Of a DNA stretch of 64,000 nt, positions 29,991 to 40,686 are shown in pieces (positions within the stretch are counted from its first letter, which is position 1; every line of letters begins with the position of its first letter). This DNA is from Spinacia oleracea. Taxonomy: Eukaryota > Streptophyta > Magnoliopsida > Caryophyllales > Amaranthaceae. The notes under the pieces were generated by a model. The model was given only the letters and a program-made list of their open reading frames with translations. It was not told the origin of the DNA and searched no databases. The DNA is taken from the NCBI RefSeq assembly GCF_020520425.1, contig NC_079491.1, positions 7,489,143 to 7,553,142 of the forward strand, read 5' to 3'. A program made the translations under genes and the position numbers.

Positions 29991-32363
29991 TTACTTTGCA
30001 AGATTCTTGCAAAAACTTTCATTAGTTGTACGAAACAGTAAATTATCAAAGTAAATTTGTACAACTAGTGAGTCAGATCCTTTTGATTTTAAAAATAGAA
30101 TTTTATCAATTCTTCCTCGTTTAAAATCATTTTGTAAAAGAAACTTGCATAATCTCTCGTACCACGATATAGGAGCCTGCTTTAACCCATATAGAGCTTT
30201 GTCAGGCTTGTAGATGTGATTCGGAAATTCGTGATTCTCGAAACCTGGGGGTTGTTCCACATAGACGTCTTCTTCAAGAAAATCATTTAAGAAAGCACAT
30301 TTGACGTCCATCTGATACAACTTAAATCCCATAAAGGCTTCATGTTGATTGTAGCCTTCGACTACTAACCTTGCCTTGTTCCTGATGATCGTTGTATGTT
30401 CATCGAGCTTGTTCCTGAACACCCACATCGATCCTATGACCTTTTGATTCTTTGGTTTGGATTCCAGATGCCATACCTTGTTCCTTTGGAACTCGTTTAA
30501 CTCATTTTGCTTGGCAGTGATCCAATCAGTATCTTTCAAAGATTCAGTGTGGTTCCTTGGCTCGATTATGGAGAGGAACGCATGAAAAGTACAAAAGTTC
30601 CTTAGTTGAGACCTTGTTTGAGTTCCTTTCCTAATATCACTGATAATCAGATCCATTGGGTGAGAACTTTGATGTTTCCAGGGCTTAGGTTGAAATTGTG
30701 CCACTGGAACATCTAAGGTCTCCTCAGTTCCTTCTGTTTCCTGAGATCCTTGTTCCTCTGCATCAGAGGTTTCTTGATCTTCTTCCGGTTCCTCAGAATC
30801 AGCATTTTCTAGTTCCTCAGGATCAGGGGCTCTTGGATTTCTTTGTACAGGAACTTTTTGGTTAGAAGCAGTTTCTTGTGTTTGTGGATCTGCTATTCCA
30901 TTTTGATGTCTTCCAGGAGAGATTTCCTCATCATTATCTGTAAAACGAATTAAACCAATTTCGAAATCTTCTTGTTCCTGAATTTCATCAACATTGTTAG
31001 CTTCATCAAGCATAATATATACATTTTTAACTCTTTTAAAAGAGTCTTTAAGAGAGGTGTTCCTGTCAGGCAACTGAAAGAACCTACCATGTACATCAGA
31101 TTTAACATTATCGAGGTAGGTTGTGTGTTCTTTGCTAAGTTCCACTGCCTTGTCACTTTGAGCCTTTATTACGATAAGCTTTTTAAAATTGTCTAGAGTT
31201 TCTATCAATAATTCCACTAATTTAATTTTAGACAGAGATAGAAGAGTTGAGGACATTACTTCACTTGATGGATCTTGGGTTGATTCATCGATCTTTGCCA
31301 TAAGACAAAGGTTTGCTGTTTCTTCTGGTTGATCCTCATCTTCTTCCGAGTCAGTGGCTTCTTCCCAAGCTTCGATCATTGCCTTCTTGAAGTTGGGCTT
31401 GGCAAATGTGGATTTGTTGAATCTTTCCTTATATTGATCCTCTCCCTTGCCTTTCCCTTTTTCATTTTCCCACTGAGGGCAGTCTTTGATTTGATGGTCA
31501 GAATCACCGCACTTGAAACATCCTTGGTCAGACTTGGAACCGCTTAGTTTTCTCATTGAGTTCCTTCCTCTTAGATTTCCAGGTTTAGAGTTCCTGTAAA
31601 ATCTTTTCATTCTTCTGACCAACGTAGCAACCTCATCTTCATCAGGTTCTGAGTCCTCCTGTTCCTCAGCCTTGAGAGCAAGGCCTCGGTTCTCAGGAAC
31701 AACTGCTCCTAGATGTAATTCGTGAGTCATCAAGGATCCCGCCAATTGTTCAATGTTGAATTTGGTGAAATCCTTTGTTTCGAACAATGCTGTGACCTTG
31801 GTTCTCCATCTATCATCCTGTGGCATGCTCCTTAGGATCTTCCTAACCTGTTCATCAGAGGGAATATTTCTTCCAAGAGAAACTAGTTCATTAGTAATAT
31901 TAGTGAAACGAGTAAACATTTCCTGTATTGTTTCTCTTGGTTGCATTTCAAAACGTTCATACTTAGACATTAATAAATCAATTTTTGAACGTTTGACCTC
32001 ATTAGTTCCTTCATGAGTTATTTGAAGGAGATCCCAGATTTGCTTTGCGCTCTTGCACCCCATAACTCTGTTATGTTCATGAGGTCCAAGGCCGCAATGC
32101 AAGATTTTCACAGCCATTGCATTGATTTCAAATTTCTCAAAATCTTCCTTAGTAAATTCAGACATGGGTTTAGGAACTACCTCATTTTGAGCATTTGTCA
32201 TTGTTACCTCGAAATCACCGACTTCTATGACTCGCCAGACTTGATAGTTCTCTGCCTTGATATAGATCTCCATCCTGTTCTTCCAGTAGGTGTAGAACTT
32301 CCCGTTGAACATTGGAGGTCTTTGAGTGGAATAACCTTCCTCGAGTTTCTCGTAAGCGTTCAT
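29991..32363 (-). CDS. Copia Gag fused to a truncated reverse transcriptase
   Basis: A 790-residue frame from the first ATG after the primer-binding site. The open frame continues upstream into the LTR, but that part is unlikely to be used. The N-terminal 250 residues are a copia/UBN2-type Gag (MFNGKFYTYWKNRMEIYI, IWDLLQITHEGTNEVKRSKI). A CX2CX4HX4C zinc knuckle starts at about residue 282 (CFKCGDSDHQIKDCP). After an acidic linker the frame jumps to the post-integrase segment (VKNVYIMLDEANN) and then to reverse transcriptase (WVFRNKL, YQMDVKCAFLND, ALYGLKQAP). No protease DSG or integrase DDE is present between them. The reverse transcriptase stops soon after YFDN, where the family has YVDD, so the enzyme is both mutated and truncated. 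Gag looks intact. The deletion keeps the frame open. Confidence 0.88.
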   Translation of the reverse strand: MNAYEKLEEGYSTQRPPMFNGKFYTYWKNRMEIYIKAENYQVWRVIEVGDFEVTMTNAQNEVVPKPMSEFTKEDFEKFEINAMAVKILHCGLGPHEHNRVMGCKSAKQIWDLLQITHEGTNEVKRSKIDLLMSKYERFEMQPRETIQEMFTRFTNITNELVSLGRNIPSDEQVRKILRSMPQDDRWRTKVTALFETKDFTKFNIEQLAGSLMTHELHLGAVVPENRGLALKAEEQEDSEPDEDEVATLVRRMKRFYRNSKPGNLRGRNSMRKLSGSKSDQGCFKCGDSDHQIKDCPQWENEKGKGKGEDQYKERFNKSTFAKPNFKKAMIEAWEEATDSEEDEDQPEETANLCLMAKIDESTQDPSSEVMSSTLLSLSKIKLVELLIETLDNFKKLIVIKAQSDKAVELSKEHTTYLDNVKSDVHGRFFQLPDRNTSLKDSFKRVKNVYIMLDEANNVDEIQEQEDFEIGLIRFTDNDEEISPGRHQNGIADPQTQETASNQKVPVQRNPRAPDPEELENADSEEPEEDQETSDAEEQGSQETEGTEETLDVPVAQFQPKPWKHQSSHPMDLIISDIRKGTQTRSQLRNFCTFHAFLSIIEPRNHTESLKDTDWITAKQNELNEFQRNKVWHLESKPKNQKVIGSMWVFRNKLDEHTTIIRNKARLVVEGYNQHEAFMGFKLYQMDVKCAFLNDFLEEDVYVEQPPGFENHEFPNHIYKPDKALYGLKQAPISWYERLCKFLLQNDFKRGRIDKILFLKSKGSDSLVVQIYFDNLLFRTTNESFCKNLAK

Positions 32364-32415
32364 ACTTTCCAGGAACTTTTTCTCAACAGGGTTTCCTGTA
32401 TTTTTGTGAGATCCT

Positions 32416-32427
32416 GCTCTGATACCA
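32416..32427 (-). other. Primer-binding site, initiator tRNA-Met
   Basis: On the minus strand TGGTATCAGAGC, two bases from the 5' LTR, complementary to the initiator methionine tRNA 3' end. Confidence 0.9.
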
Positions 32428-32429
32428 AC

Positions 32430-33736
32430 TGATAGTTCAGTAGGAACACTTGACAAGAGGGGGGGGTGAATTGTTTCTTGGGAACTTGAGTAAGTTTCTT
32501 GCGGAATTTAAACAATAAAGAGACTGAGAACAATGAGCGAAGAAAGATATAAAACGGAGGAACCTTCTTGACCCTAATCAAGAAGAACCTCAATACTCTT
32601 TTGTATTAATGCAATAACTCTATTACAAATACACTCTTTAACTCGAGTTCCTCTCGAACACGAGTTCCCCACAGCAATCCCCTTCGATTACTGTGCTACT
32701 CTTTCTCTCTCTGACTTAACTCTAAGTCGCTCCTTTTCTCTTTGACTTAACTCTAAGTCACTGTTTCTCTCTTTGACTAAACTCTTAGTCGCTCTTTCTC
32801 TCTTTGACTTAACTCTAAGTCACTCAAGGATCACTCAATCCTTAAACCCAAAATACAATTTGATATAAAACTCTAGTACGTAATAAAGCTTATAATAATA
32901 AGGAACTCAAGGAACACTCTATTTTGCCAACTGACTCTTTTAAAACGTTTAAGCTCTTTAAGATAGATTTTGTAGAAATCAGTTGTGTTTTGAAAAGCCA
33001 AAACTCTTCTCCTTTTATAGGAGAGTTTTACTTAGGGTTGGGTACCCATGTTCTCCTCAACTACCCACTAACAGTTACTGCTCAGTAACATGGGCATAGT
33101 TGGAGAGAAACAAGGGAGACCAAATCAAAACACTAAATGTACGTTAAACAGAAATACGTGGGGAGAGTTTCAAGGAACATGGAAAATCTTTTACTTGAGA
33201 AACAAGGATAATAAATCAGAATCCTATGTTTCATTTATTAATTAAATTCATTTTATTTATTAAAAAGATTTTCCAAGTTAAAACTCTTTTATAATTACAG
33301 TTAACATATTTCATTTAAAACGTACCAAAATACTTAGGTTCCTTTCGTTCCAAATTACGTATAAACAATATTAAATACTTACATAAATCCTAAACATAAA
33401 CTCATATGTTGTAGTCTTCATGTTGCACCTTTAGAAGCTTCACTCGAAAACTTCCCAATTTGTTCCTTCTCTGGAACATCGAGGATCCACATAATATATG
33501 AGGATCTCGCCTTAGGAACTCGCCTAAGGATCTCGCCTTGCTTAATGATTATTTCTTCAATGTAGTGTCTGACATGGGTCAATTACTTGCTTATATTCCA
33601 CGTTGCTTAGTTTATCCAACTCAGGATCTCCTTAACTTAGCATTATCCCTCTAAGGATCTCGGAACCTATTATGCAACATAACTTAACCAATTGTCAGGA
33701 GTTTGCTTTGTCATCATCAAAACTTTAGGGTCAACA
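32430..33736 (-). repeat. 5' LTR of the non-autonomous copia element
   Basis: 1,307 bp, nearly identical to the LTR at 26750-28055. The CTTAACTCTAAGTC array recurs at about 32714-32822. Confidence 0.92.
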
Positions 33737-33741
33737 CTATG

Positions 33742-36700
33742 AAAGTTATAAAATATAACAAAATTAGGACCAACTTAGCTAGCTAGGAGCTAGCTAGGCA
33801 AATACATACTCGATATAATAATGTCTCCAAATCATAAATTAAGGTTCACGGCAATTCTACTACTCCGTACGAAGCATTGCGAATATACGTGGGATATTGT
33901 ATAAAAAAATGTGGTTGGTTTTAATTGGTTACCCCTAGTTTTTGTGTTTTAGTTGTAGAAAAAAGTTTAATTAAATTATTGATTGTGGATTTGTGGTCCA
34001 TGCAATTACAAAATATAAACTCTCTAACAAGTGCCAAAATCACAAGCCAATTTTGTTTACACATTGCTTCATTTAGAGTCTCTTAAACATTGAGCCAATT
34101 AAAAAGAAGCACCACAAACTTGAAAAAAAATAAGAAATCGGAAATATACGTACCTTTAATAGGAAGGTTTTTTTTAAAACGTTGTTATTTACATGTTTAT
34201 CCATCTAACTATATAAACTAGTGCATAAATATAAAAATGTTAGGGAGTATTTGAAGTCTTAAATGCATAGAATTATATTTGTATTTGCTAATAAGGACAA
34301 TTAACTTATGCATTACAGCAAGGATATCCAAGACATGTTTCAAACTACTTTATACAATGGTGACAAGTACTTTTTGAAGATTTTTGGTTCAAAATGACAA
34401 CCCAATGTATATAAAATGATATCCGATAATGCAACATATATGTAGCTAATACTTGTCATAATGGTGACATGTAGTATATTTATTGGCCACCATGAGATTG
34501 TTTATTAAAACTTCTTCATTAAGAAGGCTTGATAGCTTTGATTTAGTAATAAGCTAATTAAGCTTACCCATTAGGCCATTACATTGAACATTATGATCGA
34601 GGCCATTGTTGAGAATAAACTCCAATCACACGCGAGTTGCGATTAATTGCCTCACAGCAAATAAGAATAACAAATAAATACTACCTCAGTTATATATAGT
34701 TGTAACAGAAACCTAACACAATACACAATTTGGATCAAGTGGTTTCTTTTACATGTATGAGGAGAAAGAGGATATATAAGAGAATTATTACTGCGTAAAT
34801 ATAATTGGATCTCACAAAGTAGGGTGAGAGATGAATCAATATTTTATGGATAAAAGGTTGACATAAATGGAATAAAGTAAAACTAAGTAGAATTTAAGAA
34901 AAAACTTGAAACGAAAGAGAATTTAACTTAATAAAACGAATGAATAAATTTCTATTGGGCTTGTATGTGGTTGGACTAGCGGCATGTACTACAACTATTC
35001 AAAATTTTATAGATTAATGATTGAATTAGTATCCGCAACAGTGAATATAATGATACAGATTACACTGTTAGTTGTTACTCCCGTACCTTTTAAAAAGACT
35101 AGTATGCCCGTAAAAATAAAAAACTAGTATGGAATTAGTAGTAGTAGTAGTAGACTAGTAGTTTCCTAGAAAAATGAAGGTGGCTTGGTAAATTGGTAAA
35201 CCATAATCTGATTTTACGTGGTCGTATTCGTATAATGGCCAACAAATCCAAAATAGGCAAACAAGTCAAAAGAATAAAGAAAAGAAAACGTGGTCAAGTT
35301 TAAGTTTTAAGCTTTCAGATAACAACCAATAATATAATAAGGACAAACATAGAGATTAATAGGATCTATAGATTAGACGAATAGGGTTTAGTGGGTCGTT
35401 TAAATGGATAATCTTCTATAGAATACGAAGACTAATCAATATTTCAATAATAGTGGATTCGTGGTTCTCCCCATAAACCATTTTAAAATTAAACCATTTT
35501 CATACTCTTTCAAATCTAATTTCTTGCCTCTCAAATCTGAATCTTCAAACTTCAAACTTCAAACATGAGGCCTTTTGAATTTTAACATGTTCCATGCTAC
35601 AATTTTTATTTTCTTTTTCAAATTGTTGATTTGGAGATAAGGTTGAGATCGAATGATTAAAGTTAATTGTTTTGATCGGGTGGTGTCGATATTCTAAAGT
35701 ATTTATCTAGTCTGATTTTTCTAGTTTTTGGTCTGATTTTTTCTAGTCGGAAAGTATTCTATGAGTGTCTTTTGTCTTTATGACGTGGATTGATTTTTCT
35801 GATCTAATTTAATAAGCATTAAAAATAAGGTGAAAAAAACAAAGCGTTACATATCTAATTAGTGAATTATTGTAGATGTGATATGACTTATTGCTAGTGA
35901 TATTTTCTCTTTCATGCATATTATTGTTAATGATATTTCAAAACAAGATTATTAATTTCAAGTAGTGTGGCATGGATGAAGGATTTGATCCATTAGTATA
36001 GGTGGATATTTTGATTAATTTGTTGTTGGGTTCTTAGATAAAAAAAAGTACTATAGCATATGTGTTTCTCAAGCAAGTCGTTGGAGTTTCGATATTCCTA
36101 ACGAGAATATATTTTTATGCTATTATTTCCATCATTATAGTAAACATCAACTTTTGTGTAAGATCATTTTACCGGAAATACCACTTCGATTGTTTAACTA
36201 ATTGATTTTATTCGTTGACTGATTAGTTCTAGTGCTTAACTAAATTATTTTCATTCTTTAACTAATTGATTTCAGTGCTTAACTAATTAGTTCAAGTGCT
36301 TAACTAATTGATTCTATTGCTTAACTTATATGACATCAAGGTGATCTTTTGTGTAAAATCGTCTTATTTAAAAGTTTGTATATAGTAAACCCGCCTTGGC
36401 TTTCGCTCATGTGAGGAGCACCAAAAGGTTGTAATGACCATTTTGATTAAGGTTGGTAATAACATAGATAAACAAATAAAACTAATGCATAAGATTTATG
36501 TTGGTTCAATAAGAAGACTCGAGAATACAAGATCATTTAACCAAAAATGTACTATGTAAGAAAAATTCTAATTATAAAAGTTGAAATCAAATCACACACG
36601 ATAACATTTGAAATTAGGGTAGGTTACGTGTCGGCTTTAGCAAACTTGCTACTATATAAGTAGTACAACACTATTCTAATTCCTATCACTCCTCTTCTAA

Positions 36701-37262
36701 ATTTAGGTTATTTCCATCCTAAATCAAATTGCCATTTTTGGAAAACAAAATAGGAGCATTTTCTTTGCATAAAACTCAAGGGCGATTTCGCAATAAAGTA
36801 GAAGAAGAAGGACAAATGATGAAGAAAACTACAATTAAGATTAGAAAAACGAGTAATGGTAGGCACAAGTAGTAGTACTAGTATTAACTACACATAAAAA
36901 CGTATGGGACACAATCTAACTAAAGTGGGCCCCACTTAACGCTCTTCCTCCTTTATCCAATCCAATATTCCTTCCATATATAAGACGATTCAACCCTAAC
37001 TATTTTCTATTTCATTTTATTTTATGTTTTCATGAAAAAATACTTGATTTTATCCTTTTTGACTTTCATCCATATCAAATTATAGCATTCATTTACTCCG
37101 TAATTGAATATTGGAATTTCAAAGGCAACCGTGCTCTTAATGAAACCATGAGCGTAATACAAAAACGAGTGAGGAGAGATTTGAATCAGTCATCTATTGT
37201 ACGAAAAATCTCATTAAACAACACGTAATAATTAAGACTATATAACGTTCGAGCTAACACTT
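33742..37262. other. AT-rich intergenic region, no gene seen
   Basis: No coding exon is recognisable. It holds a short trinucleotide run (AGT)n at about 35140, a degenerate repeat block at 36190-36335, and a diverged SINE-like stretch at about 37125-37225 (minus strand GTACAATAGATGACTGATTC then AAATCTC). Confidence 0.5.
36190..36335. repeat. Degenerate tandem repeat, TGCTTAACTAATTGATTC
   Basis: Five to six imperfect units of about 25-30 bp. The inverse form (TTAGTTAAGCA words) occurs at 46965-47090, so it is a dispersed repeat family. Confidence 0.6.
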
Positions 37263-37346
37263 ATTATCTTACCGAATAGTTAATAAATTACCCCAAGCCC
37301 ACTGATTATCTTACCGAATAGTTAATAAATTACCCCAAGCATGTAC
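37263..37346. repeat. 42-bp tandem duplication
   Basis: ATTATCTTACCGAATAGTTA plus the following AATAAATTACCCC is present twice, offset by 42 bp, about 260 bp upstream of the TPS TATA box. Confidence 0.85.
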
Positions 37347-37606
37347 TATATTCCACTTTTCCCATTTACTATATTCTCTTTCACATGTACTTTATTCCAC
37401 TTTTTCCATACAACTCAATAATTGTTTGTACTTTATTTCACTTTTTCATGTATTATATTACATTTTTCTTAAAATCCGTGTTTTTAGTCAATCAGAAAGA
37501 TAATTATAGGACGGAGGGAGTATTTAAAAAAAAGAAGAAAACTCCAAAAAATAAAGGAAAAAATAAAACCCCCATTCTCAACCTAACACACTTTCACAAA
37601 ATTCAT

Positions 37607-37614
37607 TATAAATA
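37607..37614 (+). promoter_or_regulatory. TATA box of the TPS gene
   Basis: TATAAATA followed by a CT-rich leader (TCTCTTTCTTCC, CTTTCTCTCTCC) typical of plant 5' leaders. Transcription probably starts around 37640. Confidence 0.6.
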
Positions 37615-37972
37615 CACACACTTATCTCATTCCTCTGTTTCTCTTTCTTCCATCTTTATCCAATAAGTTTCCCTTTATATTTATTTTTATTTGAATATAC
37701 TGATCCCTAATTATATTTAAGTGAATTTATGTTCTTCTTATCAAAAAAGTAACCAAACCCCAATTAAAAAAACTCGATCCAGTATTTTATTGTGTTTGTA
37801 TAAATATATACGAGTAATTACTTGACAAAGATCTTCACTTTCTCTCTCCATCTCCCCCTGTCCCTCTGTCTTCTTCTTCTCAATCTCTAAAATTGTGTAG
37901 AAATTGATGAAAGGTAATCGCTTGTTTATTTTGCTTCAGCTGCTTCAAGCTCCATTTTCGGATCAGTTTCAG

Positions 37973-40684
37973 GTACCCCCCATTTCCATCTTTTTTTCCA
38001 AACCCAGTTATTTCATGTTCTTGAATAATGAAATTCCCGGCCACCATTTTAACACCGGCTACCAAACGGGCCGTCTGGGGTTTTTGTTTACACTTTCATT
38101 TTCTTGATTTTTTTTTCTGGGTCCTTTGTCAATTTATTTTCTAGTGTTGAACTGAGAATTCTTGTTTGAGTATATATGAACTCTTAAATCAACAATGTCT
38201 CTACTTTTTCTTGATTATTGTTGTTGATTGTTCGTTTGTTTTCTCATTTCTTGTTCTCGCGACCAGACTCCAAGACCTAGAATCGAATCCCATCTACTTG
38301 TACAATAATCTAGTTCTATTGTTGTGAAGACAGAAATCTCTAGTTCTTGGTAGTTCTTTAGGGAGTTGTTTTTTTTATTTTACTTTTTTTGGGTGAGGGG
38401 GTGGGGTATAATTAGGAACTTAAACAAGTTGTATACTTCCTATATTAGTTAATTATAGCCAGAAATTTTTTTAATATAAATTTTTTTAATTTTTTTAAAA
38501 AAATCTAACTTTTGGGATTTTTTAGGTAGGAAGAAGATAGAGCTTGACTAAGATCCAACTTTTGGATAATGTATATCAAATGTACATTATGATAGTAATG
38601 GCCGACTTTTTATTGTCCCAATTTATTTTTCTTTTCTTTTCTTTTCTTTTGGTAGAAGTAATAATAAAGAACACCCCTTTATACAGTATATGTATATCCT
38701 GTTTCTAGTATTAATAGTAGTAGGTAAGGGTTAGAAAGAGCTTGAATCAGCTAAGTATATCCAGAAAATCCCTGTTTTAAATTTTTGGATTTGGTTGCCA
38801 AAAGCTAGATTTCAAAGAGATCTGTATGTGGTGTGAACAGGTAAACAATCTAATGAGAATGAAGCTGCCCTTTCGGCTGTTTAAGACGGTTTCGTTTCTT
38901 GTGTTTGATTTGTTAAACTAAATGCATATATTTGGATGCACACTAATGTTTTATTGATAAAAAAAAGATAACAAACAATTTGTTTTAAATTTGTATAAAT
39001 TTGTTATGGAGGAAATGAATAGTTTGTCAGGTTCTATGTTGTGTATAGAAATGATTTGTCTAGTTCTTTGGAGAAAATGCGGACTTTCTAACAAGTTCAA
39101 AGGTGATGCAAGACTAAATCAATGCTATAAGTTGTGCATAGCAGACAGGTGTCTGGATTTATTACAAGTTTCATGTGCACAACTAATGTATTGATTGAGC
39201 TTTTGTATCAATCTTCCCCCAAAGTAGGATAAGGATGAAAGGTAGAAGGCCTTCATTTGTAGTTATTTAAGGAAAATGTTATCTGCAATGCATGTGAGTA
39301 ATCAATAATGGTCAAAACTCGAAAGCGAGTGAAGATAAGGATGCAAAGAAGGTGCTTATAAGTTGGGATTGTTTCTTTTAAAGGATAATCTTAGTGATTC
39401 ATATACAGGTTTCAGAAGGTCAATTTGTTGTGAGGTATCAAGTTTTCTGTGTTTTCTGAGTTTTTAAGTTTCTTCATTTGCAAGTCTACAACTGTAGTTT
39501 GCTCGTTTCCTGTCTAAATTTTTAAACTTCAAAGTACTTTTGTTTGGATATGTCATGTTCCACTTGTTGATTTACTGTTTTTTGTTTGTTTGTTTGTTTG
39601 TTTGATTGCGATGCTTGATGCTCGCACAGAATCACTTGAAAGGCTTCTCTTTTTTACGATGTTGAGTTAGCCCTTGGATATTTTTTTTCTTCCTAAATCG
39701 AAGTTCCTGTTATTTGTCAAATCATAATTCTGTTTTAGCTTCAGCATCACAACTCCATAGTCTTTAAGTTGTGATGCTGAAGCTGACACCATGTATTTTC
39801 TTTTGTCTGTGATACAAGTAAAATCTCGGCATGATTTGTACCGTGTAAAATTCCTATGATTGCAATTACTTGCAAATATTCTTTTCATGCTGTAAAAAAG
39901 ACTTTTTAGAGGCAGTTTAGAGACTCGAGTTTGTAATTTCATATTTCACTTACAATGTTTGTACCAATTTCAAGAATCTGTTCGCAATTGGCTCTTGAAA
40001 GGGTTTTGGCTTCAGTGTTTCATGTGGAAATGAATTTGATGTTTATTAGATTCTGATTAAATCTAGCAAATATGATTTTCATAACTAAGTTGCAGTTTAA
40101 AGGTCTCATTTCTCTTGCATACGCATCAATTCATTTGTTTCATTTCTATGAAATCGTATCACGGTACCAATGGTAGGATAAGTTATATAGAACAAGTTTT
40201 CCTGTATGTGAACAGTGATCGTCGTGTTTTAACTACCTCTAAAGAGTACTTTTGGTCTGGATCACTCACTTAATGATTCTCGGTCTATCTTTAGCAATTT
40301 CAAATATTCTTTGTCTCCTTTAATTGTGTTGTGGGGCATGATAGAGAGTCACTCTATTGAGTAAAGCATATAATTGGTAGTCTTTGTTTAACTATAAGGG
40401 AATAATGCTTCTGCATAGATCAATGGATCTGGTTTTAGATTCTAGTTGGTAAATGTGGTTTGTTTGTTATGCTGAGATTTTTCAAATTGATCAGTCTGAT
40501 TACACTCTTAAATTTCTTTGCTTCTAAATTATTCTTGAGTTCCACAGCACACGCGTACTTTTTTGATACTTATCATAATTACTAGTAAATGTTCATGATT
40601 CATGATTGTTTGTGCTTATTTAAGCTTCTGCTAATTTGATTATTGTTTTTTTTTAACTTGTGTTAATTTATTTACATTTTGTAG
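37973..40684 (+). other. Long intron in the TPS 5' leader
   Basis: A leader exon ends at about 37972 (TTTCAG|GTACCC; GAAAG|GTAATC at 37913 is an alternative donor). The acceptor ATTTTGTAG ends at 40684, two bases before the start codon, so the intron is about 2.7 kb. Leader introns are common in this gene group. I see no gene inside it, only short chance frames and the hairpin at 39737. Confidence 0.65.
39737..39784. repeat. Perfect 18-bp hairpin in the TPS leader intron
   Basis: AGCTTCAGCATCACAACT is followed 12 nt later by its exact inverse AGTTGTGATGCTGAAGCT. Transcribed with the gene, it would fold into a perfect stem. Confidence 0.85.
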
Positions 40685-40686
40685 TC

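Larger units (their letters stand above)
26750..33736 (-). mobile_element. Non-autonomous copia LTR retrotransposon (Sirevirus-like)
   Basis: A 6,987-bp element in minus orientation with LTRs of 1,306 and 1,307 bp and the 5-bp target duplication CTATG (26745-26749 and 33737-33741). The LTRs looked identical by eye except one substitution near their plus-strand start and one extra G, so insertion is recent. The primer-binding site and purine tract are in place. The interior encodes Gag fused to a truncated reverse transcriptase; protease, integrase and RNase H are not found. Long LTRs and repeated purine-rich tracts before the 3' LTR recall the Sirevirus (Maximus/SIRE) group; that lineage is inference. 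It would need enzymes in trans to move. Confidence 0.93.

Noticed and set aside
32364-32456. N-terminal extension of the Gag frame into the LTR
   Set aside because: It would start inside the LTR and cross the primer-binding site; the ATG at 32363 is the natural start.
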